Positions 9,923-18,786 of a stretch of 64,000 bases of DNA are shown in pieces. The DNA lies in NCBI GenBank assembly GCA_018268935.1, contig JAFDVS010000019.1, positions 62,001-126,000 of the forward strand. The letters are read 5' to 3'. Below the pieces are notes generated by a model. The model ran no database searches. It saw only the letters and a list, made by a program, of their open reading frames with translations, and was not told the DNA's origin. Source of the stretch: Acidobacteriota bacterium (GTDB lineage Bacteria; Acidobacteriota; Terriglobia; Bryobacterales; Bryobacteraceae). The translations under genes and the position numbers were made by a program. The stretch's first letter is position 1; each line of letters opens with the position of its first letter.

Positions 9923-10684
9923 ATGGCCGAAAATCTCTGGGACACCAAACTCTACGACGGTAAACACAACTTCGTCACCAAGTACGGCGAGGATCTGCTC
10001 GCGCTGCTGGCGCCGCAACCCGGCGAGCGCGTTCTCGATGTAGGCTGCGGCACCGGTCACCTCACCGCGGCCATCGCCCAGGCCGGCGCTTCCGTCCTTG
10101 GAATGGATAGCTCAGAGGAGATGATCACACAGGCCCGCGCAGGCTATCCGGACCTTACCTTCGTGCGCGCCGACGTAACGGACTTTCAGTTGGAGCAACC
10201 CTTCGATGCCGTCTTCTCCAACGCTGTCCTGCACTGGGTAACGGAAGCAGCCGCGGCCGCTCAATGCATGGCACGCGCATTGAGGCCTGGGGGCAGACTC
10301 GTGGTGGAATTCGGTGGCAAGGACAACATCACCCAAATCGCGTCATCGGTGCGCCAAGCGATTCGCGCCGTCACCGGACGGGAGCAAGCCCATCAGTGGT
10401 ACTTCCCCTCCATCGGTGAGTATGCCACCGTGCTGGAGTCGGCCGGCCTTCGCGTGGAAGCCGCCTGGCTCTTCCCTCGCTTCACCCCGCTTGAAGGCGA
10501 GACGGGCTTCCGTGACTGGGTTCGGATGTTTCGCGGCGGCATGCTCGGCCCGCTCAGCGACTCGGAATTGGAGACCGTACTGCAGATGGCCGAGGACAGC
10601 GCCCGCCCCGCGCTTTACCGCGACGGACGCTGGCACGCCGACTATACGCGGCTGCGCGTCACTGCCCGCAAGGCCTTAAACTGA
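9923..10684 (+). CDS. Class I SAM-dependent methyltransferase
   Basis: 253 residues, starting directly after the NHL stop with no gap. SAM motif I VLDVGCGTG is at 37-45; motif II (GMDSSEEM) and motif IV (FDAVFSNAVLHWV) follow. The order and the LHW motif resemble trans-aconitate 2-methyltransferase and related small-molecule methylases of the Methyltransf_11/25 type. The methyl acceptor is unknown. The C-terminal third has no diagnostic motif. It is translationally coupled to its neighbour and followed 4 bp later by the argD-like gene. Confidence 0.88.
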   Translation: MAENLWDTKLYDGKHNFVTKYGEDLLALLAPQPGERVLDVGCGTGHLTAAIAQAGASVLGMDSSEEMITQARAGYPDLTFVRADVTDFQLEQPFDAVFSNAVLHWVTEAAAAAQCMARALRPGGRLVVEFGGKDNITQIASSVRQAIRAVTGREQAHQWYFPSIGEYATVLESAGLRVEAAWLFPRFTPLEGETGFRDWVRMFRGGMLGPLSDSELETVLQMAEDSARPALYRDGRWHADYTRLRVTARKALN

Positions 10685-10688
10685 AGGA

Positions 10689-11924
10689 ATGGATACCCTC
10701 GTAGAGACCTCAGCACCCGTATCCGCGGCAGCAGAGATCATGGAGCGGGAGCGGCAATACGTCATGCAGACGTACGCCCGCTACCCCTTGGTTCTGCAGC
10801 GCGGCAAGGGCTGCTACCTGTGGGATGTGGATGGAAAACGTTATCTCGATCTGTTGAGCGGCATCGGCGTCAATGCTCTGGGTCATTCCCATCCCCGTAT
10901 CGTGCGCGCGATTCGCGAGCAATCAGTAAAGTTGGTTCATTGCTCCAACCTCTACTACCACGAGTGGCAAGGAAAACTGGCCGAGCGTTTGCATCAGGTG
11001 AGCGGGCTGCAGCGAACGTTCTTCTGCAACTCCGGAACCGAAGCCACCGAAGGCGCGCTGAAGATCGTCAAGTCGTATGGGAACCGCGTCTCGCCGGAGA
11101 AGAACGAAATCATCGCCCTCGAAGATTCCTTCCACGGGCGCTCGCTCGGCGCCATCTCCATCACCGGACAGCCGAAGTACCGCAAAGACTTTGAGCCGCT
11201 GATTCCCGGCGTCAAGTTTGTGCCCCGCCATGATCTCGGCGCACTGGAAGCGGCGGTCAATGAACGCACCGCGGGCATCGTGCTCGAATTGATTCAGGGC
11301 GAAGGCGGAATCTATCCCATCGGCGAAAAGATGACTCGCACCGCGCGCGAGCTCGCCGACAAGTACAACGCGCTGCTCGTGCTCGATGAGATTCAATGCG
11401 GCGTGGGCCGCCCCGGAACGTATTTCGCTTATCAACTGCTCGATCCGCCGGTGATGCCCGATGTGATGATTGCCGCCAAGCCGATCGGCGCCGGCGTTCC
11501 CATCGGCGTCATCATGACCAACGAGAAAGCAGCGGCGGCATTGCCGGCAGGCATGCATGGCTCCACTTTCGGCGGCGGAGCACTGGCCTGCCGCGTCGGC
11601 TACGAGTGCATGCTTCTACTGGAAGAGCTGATGCCGCACATCCGCCAGGTCGGCGGTTACTTCAAGAGCCAGCTTGTCGATCTCAGCCGCAAGTTCGGTT
11701 TCATCAAGGAAGTGCGCGGCCAGGGCTTGATGCTCGGCGTGGAGATCGAGTTCCCTTGTAAGCAATTTGTCACAGACGCGCTGGCGGAAGGTCTGCTCAT
11801 CAACGTCACGCATGAGAAGGTGGTGCGCATGCTGCCGCCTTACATCATCACCGAGCGCGAAGTGGATCGCGCCGTGCGTGGATTGACGCGCGTGTTCAAG
11901 AAAGTGGGCAAGACACCCGCCTAA
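10689..11924 (+). CDS. argD: Class III PLP aminotransferase (acetylornithine aminotransferase-like)
   Basis: 411 residues. The PLP site is clear: NSGTEATEGALK near 117-128, FHGR near 152-155, LDEIQCGVGR near 237-246 and the internal aldimine lysine K264 (IAAKPIGAG). The protein aligns by eye with ArgD, which converts N-acetylglutamate semialdehyde to N-acetylornithine. Ornithine or 4-aminobutyrate transaminases share the same motifs, so the substrate is likely but not proven. An AAGGA abuts the start codon, which is unusually close for a ribosome site. The stop overlaps that of the convergent lipocalin-like gene by 4 bp. No other arginine gene is near. Confidence 0.85.
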   Translation: MDTLVETSAPVSAAAEIMERERQYVMQTYARYPLVLQRGKGCYLWDVDGKRYLDLLSGIGVNALGHSHPRIVRAIREQSVKLVHCSNLYYHEWQGKLAERLHQVSGLQRTFFCNSGTEATEGALKIVKSYGNRVSPEKNEIIALEDSFHGRSLGAISITGQPKYRKDFEPLIPGVKFVPRHDLGALEAAVNERTAGIVLELIQGEGGIYPIGEKMTRTARELADKYNALLVLDEIQCGVGRPGTYFAYQLLDPPVMPDVMIAAKPIGAGVPIGVIMTNEKAAAALPAGMHGSTFGGGALACRVGYECMLLLEELMPHIRQVGGYFKSQLVDLSRKFGFIKEVRGQGLMLGVEIEFPCKQFVTDALAEGLLINVTHEKVVRMLPPYIITEREVDRAVRGLTRVFKKVGKTPA

Positions 11925-12304
11925 GCCCGCTCCCAGATCAGGCGCAGCGTGGATTGTGTTCGTTTCATCGCCGCGGTCAACGTCAACCGGTTGCCGGAAA
12001 ACGTGAAGCCGCGGCGTTGTTGTGTTCCGAGCCAGTTCGGATAAAGACTCCCCTCCACGGAATGCACCACTTCCTGCGCATCCTCATCGACAGTGAAGGT
12101 TCCGAAGTAAGCGATGTAGTTGTCGAGCGGACCCGCGGCTTGCGGATCGTGATCACTGCGCATCGCCTGACCGCTCATGTGGCCTTGCGGTGTGTAGACG
12201 AGCATACCCTTTGGCGCATCGCCGAACGGCAATGTGACCGCACCGTCGGCGGCGTGTGATTCAAAGGCGATAAGACGCCATGTTCCATGAAAGCGGCTGG
12301 GCAT
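11921..12304 (-). CDS. Lipocalin-like domain protein
   Basis: 127 residues, a single small beta-barrel domain of the Lipocalin_5 type: FHGTWRLIAFE at the N-terminus, GMLVYTPQGHMSGQAMR near 33-49, and YIAYFGTFTVDE near 63-74. Members are typically 120-150 residues, lack a signal peptide, and have no established biochemical role. The last residues (STLRLIWERA) match the final strand of the fold. It sits directly downstream of the RlpA gene (6 bp), so the two are probably co-transcribed. Confidence 0.75.
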   Translation of the reverse strand: MPSRFHGTWRLIAFESHAADGAVTLPFGDAPKGMLVYTPQGHMSGQAMRSDHDPQAAGPLDNYIAYFGTFTVDEDAQEVVHSVEGSLYPNWLGTQQRRGFTFSGNRLTLTAAMKRTQSTLRLIWERA

Positions 12305-12310
12305 ATGGAT

Positions 12311-12967
12311 TCAGTCTCGAACAACAATCGCTTCGCCCGTGGTGCGCCGCACACGCGAAGCAAGTTCTTCCGCACTCTGCTCTGTCGTGGTTCTTCCCAC
12401 CAGCACACGATAGAGAACAGGATCGGTGCCGCGCGGCACAATGCGCGCGAGAGGGAAGGAATCCAGTTTGCTGCGCAATTGCTCGGCTCTGGCGCGATCG
12501 GAGAACGCTCCGGCCTGTACGGTATAGGAATTCGTTGGCGATGCGATAGAGAGCACCTGTAAGCGAACACGCGCCGTTCCCGGACCGATGAGTTCAATAC
12601 GTTCCGCCGCGGCGCGCGAAAGATCAATGATGCGCCCATCGACAAACGGACCACGATCCGTGATGCGCACATCCACTTCCAGTTGATTGGAGAGATTAGT
12701 CACACGCACCATCGTCTCGAACGGCCACGTGCGATGCGCCGCGGTGAATGCATTCATGTCGTACACTTCTCCGTTTGCCGCGCGCCTTCCATGATACGGA
12801 TCACCATACCAACTGGCGATGCCGGTCTGCGTCTCACCCGCTCTTGGTGGAGCAGGAAGACGTGTCTGCGTTCGCTTCGCGCAACTTTGTTCGAACAGCA
12901 GTGCAACAACCAGCGCCACAAACGGGCAACATCGCCGAAGGCCCGTCAAATGGGGTGTAGAACGCAT
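12311..12967 (-). CDS. rlpA: RlpA-like septal lytic transglycosylase with SPOR domain
   Basis: 218 residues. A hydrophobic signal (about 10-25) ends near a cysteine (FEQSC), a weak lipobox. The double-psi beta-barrel follows (TGIASWYGDPYHGRRAANGEVYD, written in part), with the RITDRGPFVDGRIIDLS segment carrying the catalytic Asp. The last ~70 residues form a SPOR domain (SYTVQAGAFSDRARAEQL). RlpA cleaves naked glycan strands at the division septum, and the SPOR domain targets it there. ATG 12967 is chosen because AGGG lies 6 nt upstream; an upstream in-frame ATG at 13009 would add 14 residues. Confidence 0.9.
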   Translation of the reverse strand: MRSTPHLTGLRRCCPFVALVVALLFEQSCAKRTQTRLPAPPRAGETQTGIASWYGDPYHGRRAANGEVYDMNAFTAAHRTWPFETMVRVTNLSNQLEVDVRITDRGPFVDGRIIDLSRAAAERIELIGPGTARVRLQVLSIASPTNSYTVQAGAFSDRARAEQLRSKLDSFPLARIVPRGTDPVLYRVLVGRTTTEQSAEELASRVRRTTGEAIVVRD

Positions 12968-13060
12968 CGGAAGCCCTAAAACAATTCTACTTGAAAACGT
13001 TTTTGGCATGGGAGAGGGGTCTCTGCCTCGCGATGACGTAGAGCATGATGCATTTTTCTC

Positions 13061-13089
13061 TTGACTTTCTTTTCAAACAACCTTATATA
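13061..13089 (+). promoter_or_regulatory. Strong sigma-70-type promoter of the tiny Lys/Ala-rich gene
   Basis: TTGACT (13061-13066) and TATATA (13084-13089) are separated by exactly 17 bp, the optimum for housekeeping sigma factor. The spacer and the 10 bp before the -35 are AT-rich (TTTTTCTC), in contrast to the GC-rich surroundings. Predicted transcription starts around 13096, leaving a leader of about 53 nt. Confidence 0.8.
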
Positions 13090-13100
13090 TGAATCACGCT

Positions 13101-13119
13101 GCGATCTTTCACGGATCGC
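13101..13119 (+). promoter_or_regulatory. Leader hairpin upstream of the tiny gene
   Basis: A perfect 6-bp inverted repeat GCGATC / GATCGC with loop TTTCACG lies at the very 5' end of the predicted leader, 15 nt before the Shine-Dalgarno. Such a 5' hairpin commonly protects a short mRNA from degradation. No known riboswitch fold is recognised. Confidence 0.5.
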
Positions 13120-13148
13120 GTAAATCTGATGTTAGGGAGAATCAATCG

Positions 13149-13220
13149 ATGAAGAACGCAACCAAGAAAGCCGCCAAGAAGGCACCCGCGAAGAAGGCTG
13201 CTGCGAAGAAAAAGAAGTAG
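13149..13220 (+). CDS. Tiny Lys/Ala-rich basic peptide (23 residues, histone H1-tail-like)
   Basis: The ATG is preceded at 9 nt by a strong Shine-Dalgarno AGGGAG (13134-13139), and the frame ends at TAG after 23 codons. The peptide has 11 lysines and 8 alanines, with one Pro, Thr and Asn, in a KKAAKKAPAKKAAAKKKK pattern. This resembles the C-terminal tails of histone H1-like and AlgP/HU-tail proteins. No signal, no hydrophobic segment and no acidic residue is present. It has its own consensus promoter, leader hairpin and terminator, so it is a complete monocistronic unit. Function is unknown; by composition it should bind nucleic acid or another polyanion. It is far shorter than any described H1-like protein I know. 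Confidence 0.75.
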   Translation: MKNATKKAAKKAPAKKAAAKKKK

Positions 13221-13253
13221 TCGCTCTAGCGGACAAGGTTCGTTAACAACAAC

Positions 13254-13286
13254 AAGGCCCCGAGCAATCGGGGCCTTTCACTTTTT
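13254..13286 (+). terminator. Intrinsic terminator with GCAA tetraloop
   Basis: A perfect 10-bp stem AAGGCCCCGA / TCGGGGCCTT is closed by a GNRA loop (GCAA) and followed by TCACTTTTT. It lies 33 nt after the stop of the tiny gene. Read on the minus strand the stem is followed by TGTTGTTGTTAA, so it may also terminate ispF transcription arriving from the other side. Confidence 0.9.
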
Positions 13287-13309
13287 GGTGTGTCCTCTCC
13301 GTGTCCCGC

Positions 13310-13795
13310 TCAGCGGCGAATGAGCAACGCGATCGCTTGCGCTTCCGCTGATCGTCCTTCCCCCACTGGCCCCACTCTCTCCGCGGTCTTGAACTTCACC
13401 GACACGCAATCAAGCGCAATGCCGATGCATGCGGCCAGTGATTCGCGAATGCGCAGACGATAGTCCTTCAACTTCGGCCGTTCGAGAATCACAGTGGTGT
13501 CGATGTTCACGACATCGTAACCTGCTTCACGCGCAAGCAAGACCGCGTGCGCCAGCAGCTTCAGACTATCGGCGCCTTTCCATTGCGCATCCGTATCGGG
13601 GAAGTGCATGCCGATGTCGCCGAGACATGCCGCGCCAAGAATGGCATCGGTGATCGCATGCGCCACGATGTCGGCATCGGAGTGCCCTTCCAATCCGAAG
13701 TCGCACTCCACATGTACGCCGCCGAGTATCATCGGCCGTCCGCTCACGATGCGATGCACGTCCCATCCGAGTCCCGTGCGATACTGCGGACCCAC
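13310..13795 (-). CDS. ispF: 2-C-methyl-D-erythritol 2,4-cyclodiphosphate synthase
   Basis: 161 residues, normal for IspF. The zinc ligands are visible as Asp12 and His14 (GWDVH) and His46 (ADIVAHAITD). The HSDAD loop at 38-42 and the C-terminal KFKTAERVGPVGEG segment that binds the CDP moiety are intact. It cyclises CDP-methylerythritol 2-phosphate in the non-mevalonate isoprenoid pathway. The start is GTG, directly abutting the ispD stop (TAG-GTG), with GAGGAG 9 nt upstream inside ispD, so translation is coupled. It acts two steps after IspD; the intervening kinase IspE is not in the window. Confidence 0.96.
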   Translation of the reverse strand: MGPQYRTGLGWDVHRIVSGRPMILGGVHVECDFGLEGHSDADIVAHAITDAILGAACLGDIGMHFPDTDAQWKGADSLKLLAHAVLLAREAGYDVVNIDTTVILERPKLKDYRLRIRESLAACIGIALDCVSVKFKTAERVGPVGEGRSAEAQAIALLIRR

Positions 13796-14506
13796 CTACG
13801 CGCGCTCCTCGGCCAGGAACAGATGCGCCAGCTTCATGTCGGTGGGCTTCGTCAGCTTGATGTTGCGATCGCTGCCCGCAACCACGCTCACTTCCACCTG
13901 CTCCAGACGCTCCACCAGACTCGCTTCATCCGTGCCGGTAAAGTTGTCCGCCGTGGCTTGCGAGAACGCAGCTTTTAGCAGATCGAAGCGAAATACTTGC
14001 GGAGTCTGCGCCAGCACCAGACGGTCGCGTGGAATCGTGGCGCGAATCTTGTTGCGATGCACCTGCTTCACTGTATCGACAGGAACGACACCAACGATCG
14101 CCGCGCCGCATTCCTGCGCTTCGGCGATCACCTTCTCGATTGTGGCGACATCAATGAACGGCCGTACGGCATCATGCACGGCCACCAGGTCCGTGTCCGG
14201 CGCCAGCGAGGCCAGCGCGTGTTCTACGGACTGCTGGCGCGTATCGCCGCCTTCCACGCAACGCACTGGCTTGGGAAAGTGCTGGGCATCGACCAGTTCC
14301 TGTACCCACTCCATGTCTTCCGCGCGCAGTGCGATCACAATCTCGCGCACCGAGGGCGCCGCGGCAAACTTGCGCAACGTGTGGATGAGGATGGGCGACC
14401 CATCGAGCAGCATGAACTGCTTCCGGCTGGTGCCGGTGGTTTCCGGCTGGGTGCGGCTCATGCGCGTGCCGAGCCCAGCGGCGGGGAGGATGACAGAAAC
14501 TTTCAT
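13796..14506 (-). CDS. ispD: 2-C-methyl-D-erythritol 4-phosphate cytidylyltransferase
   Basis: 236 residues. The nucleotide-binding loop PAAGLGTRM is at 8-16, with RKQFMLLDGSPI following; VHDAVRPF carries the conserved Asp/Arg of the active site, and TQTPQVF-type sequence (AQTPQVFRF) and FTGTDEASL are in the expected order. It couples CTP to methylerythritol phosphate. ispF follows with no gap. The PIN/TRAM membrane protein lies 42 bp upstream on the same strand, the same neighbourhood (yacL-ispD-ispF) seen in Firmicutes. Confidence 0.96.
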   Translation of the reverse strand: MKVSVILPAAGLGTRMSRTQPETTGTSRKQFMLLDGSPILIHTLRKFAAAPSVREIVIALRAEDMEWVQELVDAQHFPKPVRCVEGGDTRQQSVEHALASLAPDTDLVAVHDAVRPFIDVATIEKVIAEAQECGAAIVGVVPVDTVKQVHRNKIRATIPRDRLVLAQTPQVFRFDLLKAAFSQATADNFTGTDEASLVERLEQVEVSVVAGSDRNIKLTKPTDMKLAHLFLAEERA

Positions 14507-14548
14507 TTGCAGTTGAAGGTATTTTATCGCGTTCGCGAGTCCAAGCCT

Positions 14549-15625
14549 CTATGTCGCTGGGGGTCCGGCCGCTCCGGCATGCTGTTCGCGGCTCTGCCGG
14601 TCCTGTCCACCCTGCTTATCGTGCACCGTGTGGACGCGGTCATCGTACTTGCCGAAGATCATCTTGCCGGCAGTGGTCTGCAGCACGCTGGTGACGGAAA
14701 TGTCGATCGTTTTCGAGATCAGCCGCTTTGCGTTGTCGACAACAACCATCGTGCCGTCGTCAAGGTATGCGACGCCCTGGTTGTATTCCTTGCCCTCTTT
14801 GAGAATGAACACGCGCATGATCTCGCCCGGCAGCACCACCGGCTTGAGGGCGTTGGCGAGTTCGTTGATGTTCAGCACATCGACGCCATGCAGTTGAGCC
14901 ACTTTATTCAGATTGAAATCGTTGGTGACGATCTTGCAGTCGTACAGCTTCGCCAGCTCGATCAGCTTCATGTCCACATCGCGCACGGCCGGAAAATCGT
15001 CTTCCACAATTTGCACATGGAGCTCAGGCATCTTCTGAATACGCTGCAGAATGTCGAGGCCGCGGCGGCCGCGGTTGCGTTTCATCGAGTCCGCCGAATC
15101 GGCCACAAGCTGTAACTCCCGCAGCACGAACTGCGGGATCACGAGCGTGCCGTCGAGAAAGCCGGTTTCGGCAATGTCGGCGATACGCCCGTCAATAATG
15201 ACGCTGGTATCGAGGATCTTGAAGGAATGCTTGGTGACCTTTTCGTTGCCGAACACGCCGCCGAATGCGGCCAGGTTCAGCATGTCGCCTTTGTTGGCGC
15301 CTACGACAAGACCAACGTAGGTCATCAGAAGCAGAACGGCGAGTTGAAGGAATGAGACCGAGCTGGAACCGGACGGAAGCGCCTGACGCAGTACAAGCGA
15401 AATCAGATAGGCGCCGAAGATTCCCATGACGCTGCCGCAGGCGGCGCCGATGAGGCGTTTCATGCTGACCTGTTTCAAACGGATTTCGAAAAGTACAATC
15501 CCTATGCCCGAAAGAAGGCCCAGCCCGGCGGCGGGAAGCGCCGCCAGGCTAAATGGTTGGAGAAAGAAAGCGGAAACAGAAATGAGGGCAACAAAACAGA
15601 AGCGGACGAAGAGCAGATCAATCAC
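14549..15625 (-). CDS. Membrane-anchored PIN/TRAM domain protein (YacL-like)
   Basis: 358 residues from a GTG at 15625, preceded by GGGGG at 9 nt. Four hydrophobic segments fill the first ~130 residues. A PIN nuclease domain follows ([16 protein letters not shown], with further acidic residues at [16 protein letters not shown] and [14 protein letters not shown]), then a TRAM-like RNA-binding barrel ([27 protein letters not shown]). The last ~35 residues are polar and low-complexity. PIN domains cut single-stranded RNA or DNA with a metal ion. The family is widespread and its cellular role is not settled. An upstream extension to 15709 is open but not family-like. Confidence 0.9.
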   Translation of the reverse strand: MIDLLFVRFCFVALISVSAFFLQPFSLAALPAAGLGLLSGIGIVLFEIRLKQVSMKRLIGAACGSVMGIFGAYLISLVLRQALPSGSSSVSFLQLAVLLLMTYVGLVVGANKGDMLNLAAFGGVFGNEKVTKHSFKILDTSVIIDGRIADIAETGFLDGTLVIPQFVLRELQLVADSADSMKRNRGRRGLDILQRIQKMPELHVQIVEDDFPAVRDVDMKLIELAKLYDCKIVTNDFNLNKVAQLHGVDVLNINELANALKPVVLPGEIMRVFILKEGKEYNQGVAYLDDGTMVVVDNAKRLISKTIDISVTSVLQTTAGKMIFGKYDDRVHTVHDKQGGQDRQSREQHAGAAGPPAT

Positions 15626-15751
15626 ATTTCCAATCCCCCTTGATGACGTGGTGCGGCCGCACAAATGAAAGTAGATGGTCCGGCCTAGAGTATAACACCC
15701 AATCGCCAATGCTGGCGCAGGGGGAGGAAATCGAGGAGTGGTCTTGGTTTA

Positions 15752-16156
15752 CTACAGTGCCTTGGCCAGTTCTTCGGCAAACGCGCTTTGCGGCGCCGGA
15801 GTGCGGCCTTTCTTATGCTTCTTTCCGCCGCGCTTCGGGCGGTTATCGGGAGACATCGGTGACGATGCTCCAGCCTGGCCCATCGGGGGTCTTGCGCCCT
15901 TCGGCCGGGGTGGTTGAGCAGGGTTCGCCCGCAGGATGCGGTCTTCCAGTGGCGCACGGTCAAAGCGCCGGATGATCGACTCCATCTCTTCCTGATTCGG
16001 AGCATCGATGAAGGCGAAGCCCTTGGATTCCTGGGTCTCGGGATTCCGGATGACTTTTACATCATCGGCGACGAGATTCTCCGCACGTAGCCAGGAGAGA
16101 ATGTCGTCCTTGGTAACCCAGGTAGGCAGGTTGCCGAGAAAAACGGTGAAACTCAT
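15752..16156 (-). CDS. RNA-binding protein, single RRM domain with basic tail
   Basis: 134 residues. The RRM carries RNP2 (VFLGNL, residues 4-9) and RNP1 (SKGFAFID) at the expected spacing. The remaining ~55 residues are Pro/Arg/Lys-rich and disordered-looking, with KRGGKKHKKGR. Bacterial one-RRM proteins of this sort (Rbp family) bind RNA, and some are cold-induced. The start at 16156 was chosen because the RRM begins at residue 2; a longer frame from 16216 adds 20 non-homologous residues. Confidence 0.88.
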   Translation of the reverse strand: MSFTVFLGNLPTWVTKDDILSWLRAENLVADDVKVIRNPETQESKGFAFIDAPNQEEMESIIRRFDRAPLEDRILRANPAQPPRPKGARPPMGQAGASSPMSPDNRPKRGGKKHKKGRTPAPQSAFAEELAKAL

Positions 16157-16340
16157 TCTGTGGTGTAAAACACTCCAGGGGATAATTTGGTGGGCCCGTC
16201 CGTGGACGCAGTCCATCAGAGCAACTTCATCGTAGCACAGCTAATCCTGAGCCGCAAAGGGAAAACGTCGCCAGGAACACCGTAAAAGCCAAGAAAGAAG
16301 GGGCTTTGCGAAAATCACTCAACCCTGTGAGCGAGTCCTG

Positions 16341-17336
16341 CTAGGATGCGTTCGCCGCCACCAGATAACGCGACAACAACCGGTCTTCGAAGCCGTAATC
16401 CTGCGGTTGCCGCGACCGGTTCCGCTGATACCAGCGATACGTCTCTTTCAATCCTTCCGAAAACGGCGTCGCCTTAAATCGCAGCACCCGTTGCGCCTTG
16501 CTGATCACCTGCGTGATCGCCGGCATGTCAAAGTACACTCCAAAATACAACGGCGAATTCATCGGATTCCCGCCCGCCTGCAGAATGCGCTCGCGCGGAA
16601 TCCGCACCAGCACCGGCTTGCGGCTCGCTGCATCGGCAAAGGCCTGCACGACTTCCGTCTGCGTCAATGGCCGCGGATTGGCAATGTTGAACGCATGGCC
16701 AACTGCATTCGGCTCATCCATCACTTTCAGACAAGCCGAAACCAGATCCTTCACGAACACGAATTGCATCAGCCGCCGCCCGTCGCCAGGAACAATGATC
16801 GGCCGGCTTTCCCGCATCCGGTCCCAGAAAAATGCTTCCCGGTAGAATGGATTCCCCGGTCCGTAGATGTATGGCGGACGCAGCGTCACCACCGGAGTCC
16901 CGTACCGCTGGTGCATGCGGAACAGCATCCGCTCCGACTGCGCCTTGTTCCGCACGTAGCTATCGGGATGATCATCCGGAGCCAGCGCGTCGCCTTCGTG
17001 ATGATTCAAACCATCGCCATAGGCTGCCACGCTGGACATGAAAACGTAACGCTTCAATTGATCCCCGCACGCCTTGGCGGTGTGCTCCACGTGACCAGCG
17101 GTCGTCCCCCGCTGCCAGTCGTAGACGTTGTCAAACACAACGTCGAACTTCTCGTTCTTGAGAGCGTTCCGCACCGCTTGCATATCGTTGCGGTCGGCTA
17201 TGATGTTGCCAACCTTCTTCCCCAAGCCATGCTCGGGCTTGCGATGCATCACGGACACTTCATGTCCGGCCTTAAGCAGCGCCTCCACCAGATTTCGTCC
17301 AATGAACAGCGTTCCACCGATGACGAGAACTCGCAT
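16341..17336 (-). CDS. NAD-dependent epimerase/dehydratase (atypical/extended SDR)
   Basis: 331 residues. The Rossmann glycine motif is GGTLFIGR (7-14) rather than the classic GGAGFIG. The active site has SSVAAYG and the YVRNK (YxxxK) pair, and LRPPYIYGPG follows. The pattern matches the extended/atypical SDR group that includes UDP-sugar epimerases and the CSP41-like proteins. The substrate is not determinable. It starts 29 bp after the stop of the inositol-phosphate synthase gene on the same strand, so the two may be co-transcribed and share sugar-phosphate metabolism. Confidence 0.85.
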   Translation of the reverse strand: MRVLVIGGTLFIGRNLVEALLKAGHEVSVMHRKPEHGLGKKVGNIIADRNDMQAVRNALKNEKFDVVFDNVYDWQRGTTAGHVEHTAKACGDQLKRYVFMSSVAAYGDGLNHHEGDALAPDDHPDSYVRNKAQSERMLFRMHQRYGTPVVTLRPPYIYGPGNPFYREAFFWDRMRESRPIIVPGDGRRLMQFVFVKDLVSACLKVMDEPNAVGHAFNIANPRPLTQTEVVQAFADAASRKPVLVRIPRERILQAGGNPMNSPLYFGVYFDMPAITQVISKAQRVLRFKATPFSEGLKETYRWYQRNRSRQPQDYGFEDRLLSRYLVAANAS

Positions 17337-17365
17337 ATTTCGTTTGTCACTCCGCGACGGTCGTC

Positions 17366-18685
17366 TTAGTCGTAATACTCCAAACCGAGGTGGGTGATCA
17401 GGTCCTCACCGCGCATCCACCGGAGTGTGTTCTTCAGTTTCATGAGCTGAATGAAGATGTCGTGTTCGGGATAGAGTCCTTGGGCCGTCATGGGGGCCTT
17501 GAAATAGAAGGACAACCATTCCTGAATCCCCTTCATGCCCGCGCGTTGCGCCAGATCCAGGAACAGGACCAGATCGAGCACCAGCGGCGCCGCCAGGATG
17601 GAGTCGCGGCAGAGAAAATCCACCTTGATCTGCATCGGGTAGCCAAGCCAGCCGAAGATGTCGATATTGTCCCATCCTTCCTTGGCGTCGCCGCGGGGAG
17701 GATAGTAGTTGATTCGGACCGCGTGGTAAAGGTCCTTATAAAGGTTGGGGTAGAGGTGGGGTTGAAAGATCTGCTCGAGGACGGACAGCTTTGTTTCTTC
17801 TTTCGATTTGAAGGAGCCGGGATCTTCCAGCACCTCCCCGTCACGGTTGCCGAGGATGTTGGTGGAAAACCACCCATTGACGCCGAGCATGCGCGCCTTG
17901 AAACCGGGCGCAAGCAGCGTCTTCATGAACGTCTGCCCTGTCTTGAAATCTTTGCCGCAGATTGGCACCTGGCGATCCCGCGCCAGATCAAGCAAGGCAG
18001 GAATATCGTGTGTGAGGTTCGGCGCTCCGTTGGCGAACGGTACGCCGGATTTCAGCGCCGCGTAGGCGTAGATCTGGCTGGGGGCGATATTAGGCTCGTT
18101 GCCGGCAAGCCCTTTTTCAAACTTCTCCAGCGTCTGATGTACGTCCGAGGGGCGATGGAAAACTTCCGTGGATCCGCACCAGATCATCATCAGGCGCGAA
18201 CAGCCGTTTGTCTTGCGGAAATTCTCGATGTCCGCAATCAGCGCCTGCGCCTTGTCCATCTTCGAGCCCTGCGTCTTCACGTTCGGCCCGTTGATGCGCT
18301 TCACATACTCCTGATCGAACACCGCGGACATCGGACGAATCGCCTGCAACGGCTCTTTCACCTTCGTCAGCAGTGGCTCATCCAAAACACGAGCGTTACT
18401 CGCCGCTTCGTAGGCTGTATCGGGATAGATGTCCCACCCGCCAAACACCAGGTCGTCGAGCGAAGCCAGCGGAACGAAATCCTTGATCATGGGAGTGCGG
18501 TTGTCGGTCCGCTTCCCAAGGCGAATGGTCGCCAGTTGCGTCAATGAACCGATCGGTTGCCCCAGACCGCGTTTCACGGCTTCGACTCCCGCTATGAAAG
18601 TGGTGGATACGGCGCCGATGCCAGGGATCAATACTCCCAGCTTACCGTCAGCCGGTGCAATGGATACTTGATTTTGGGTTGGCAA
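17366..18685 (-). CDS. ino1: Inositol-3-phosphate synthase
   Basis: 439 residues. The NAD-binding segment GVLIPGIGAVSTTFIAGVEAV is present near 17-37, and the C-terminal half has the family core: GKDFKTGQTFMKT, LGVNGWFSTNILGNRDG and DSILAAPLVLDLV. The enzyme converts glucose 6-phosphate to 1-L-myo-inositol 1-phosphate, feeding inositol lipids or compatible solutes. No inositol monophosphatase or phospholipid synthase gene is near. It is divergent from the LytTR regulator, with 101 bp between the start codons. Confidence 0.93.
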   Translation of the reverse strand: MPTQNQVSIAPADGKLGVLIPGIGAVSTTFIAGVEAVKRGLGQPIGSLTQLATIRLGKRTDNRTPMIKDFVPLASLDDLVFGGWDIYPDTAYEAASNARVLDEPLLTKVKEPLQAIRPMSAVFDQEYVKRINGPNVKTQGSKMDKAQALIADIENFRKTNGCSRLMMIWCGSTEVFHRPSDVHQTLEKFEKGLAGNEPNIAPSQIYAYAALKSGVPFANGAPNLTHDIPALLDLARDRQVPICGKDFKTGQTFMKTLLAPGFKARMLGVNGWFSTNILGNRDGEVLEDPGSFKSKEETKLSVLEQIFQPHLYPNLYKDLYHAVRINYYPPRGDAKEGWDNIDIFGWLGYPMQIKVDFLCRDSILAAPLVLDLVLFLDLAQRAGMKGIQEWLSFYFKAPMTAQGLYPEHDIFIQLMKLKNTLRWMRGEDLITHLGLEYYD

Positions 18686-18786
18686 AACTGCGAACTACTC
18701 CTTGCGAGAATCGGCGCGGAAGCGAGCCAGGAGGTGTGGCTAGCGAAAGTGGAGATGGGCGCCAAACTGTTATACTAACACCTTGC

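Noticed and set aside
13221..13253. Extension of the tiny Lys-rich gene past its stop
   Set aside because: TAG at 13218-13220 is followed by non-coding sequence leading to the terminator; no frame continues.
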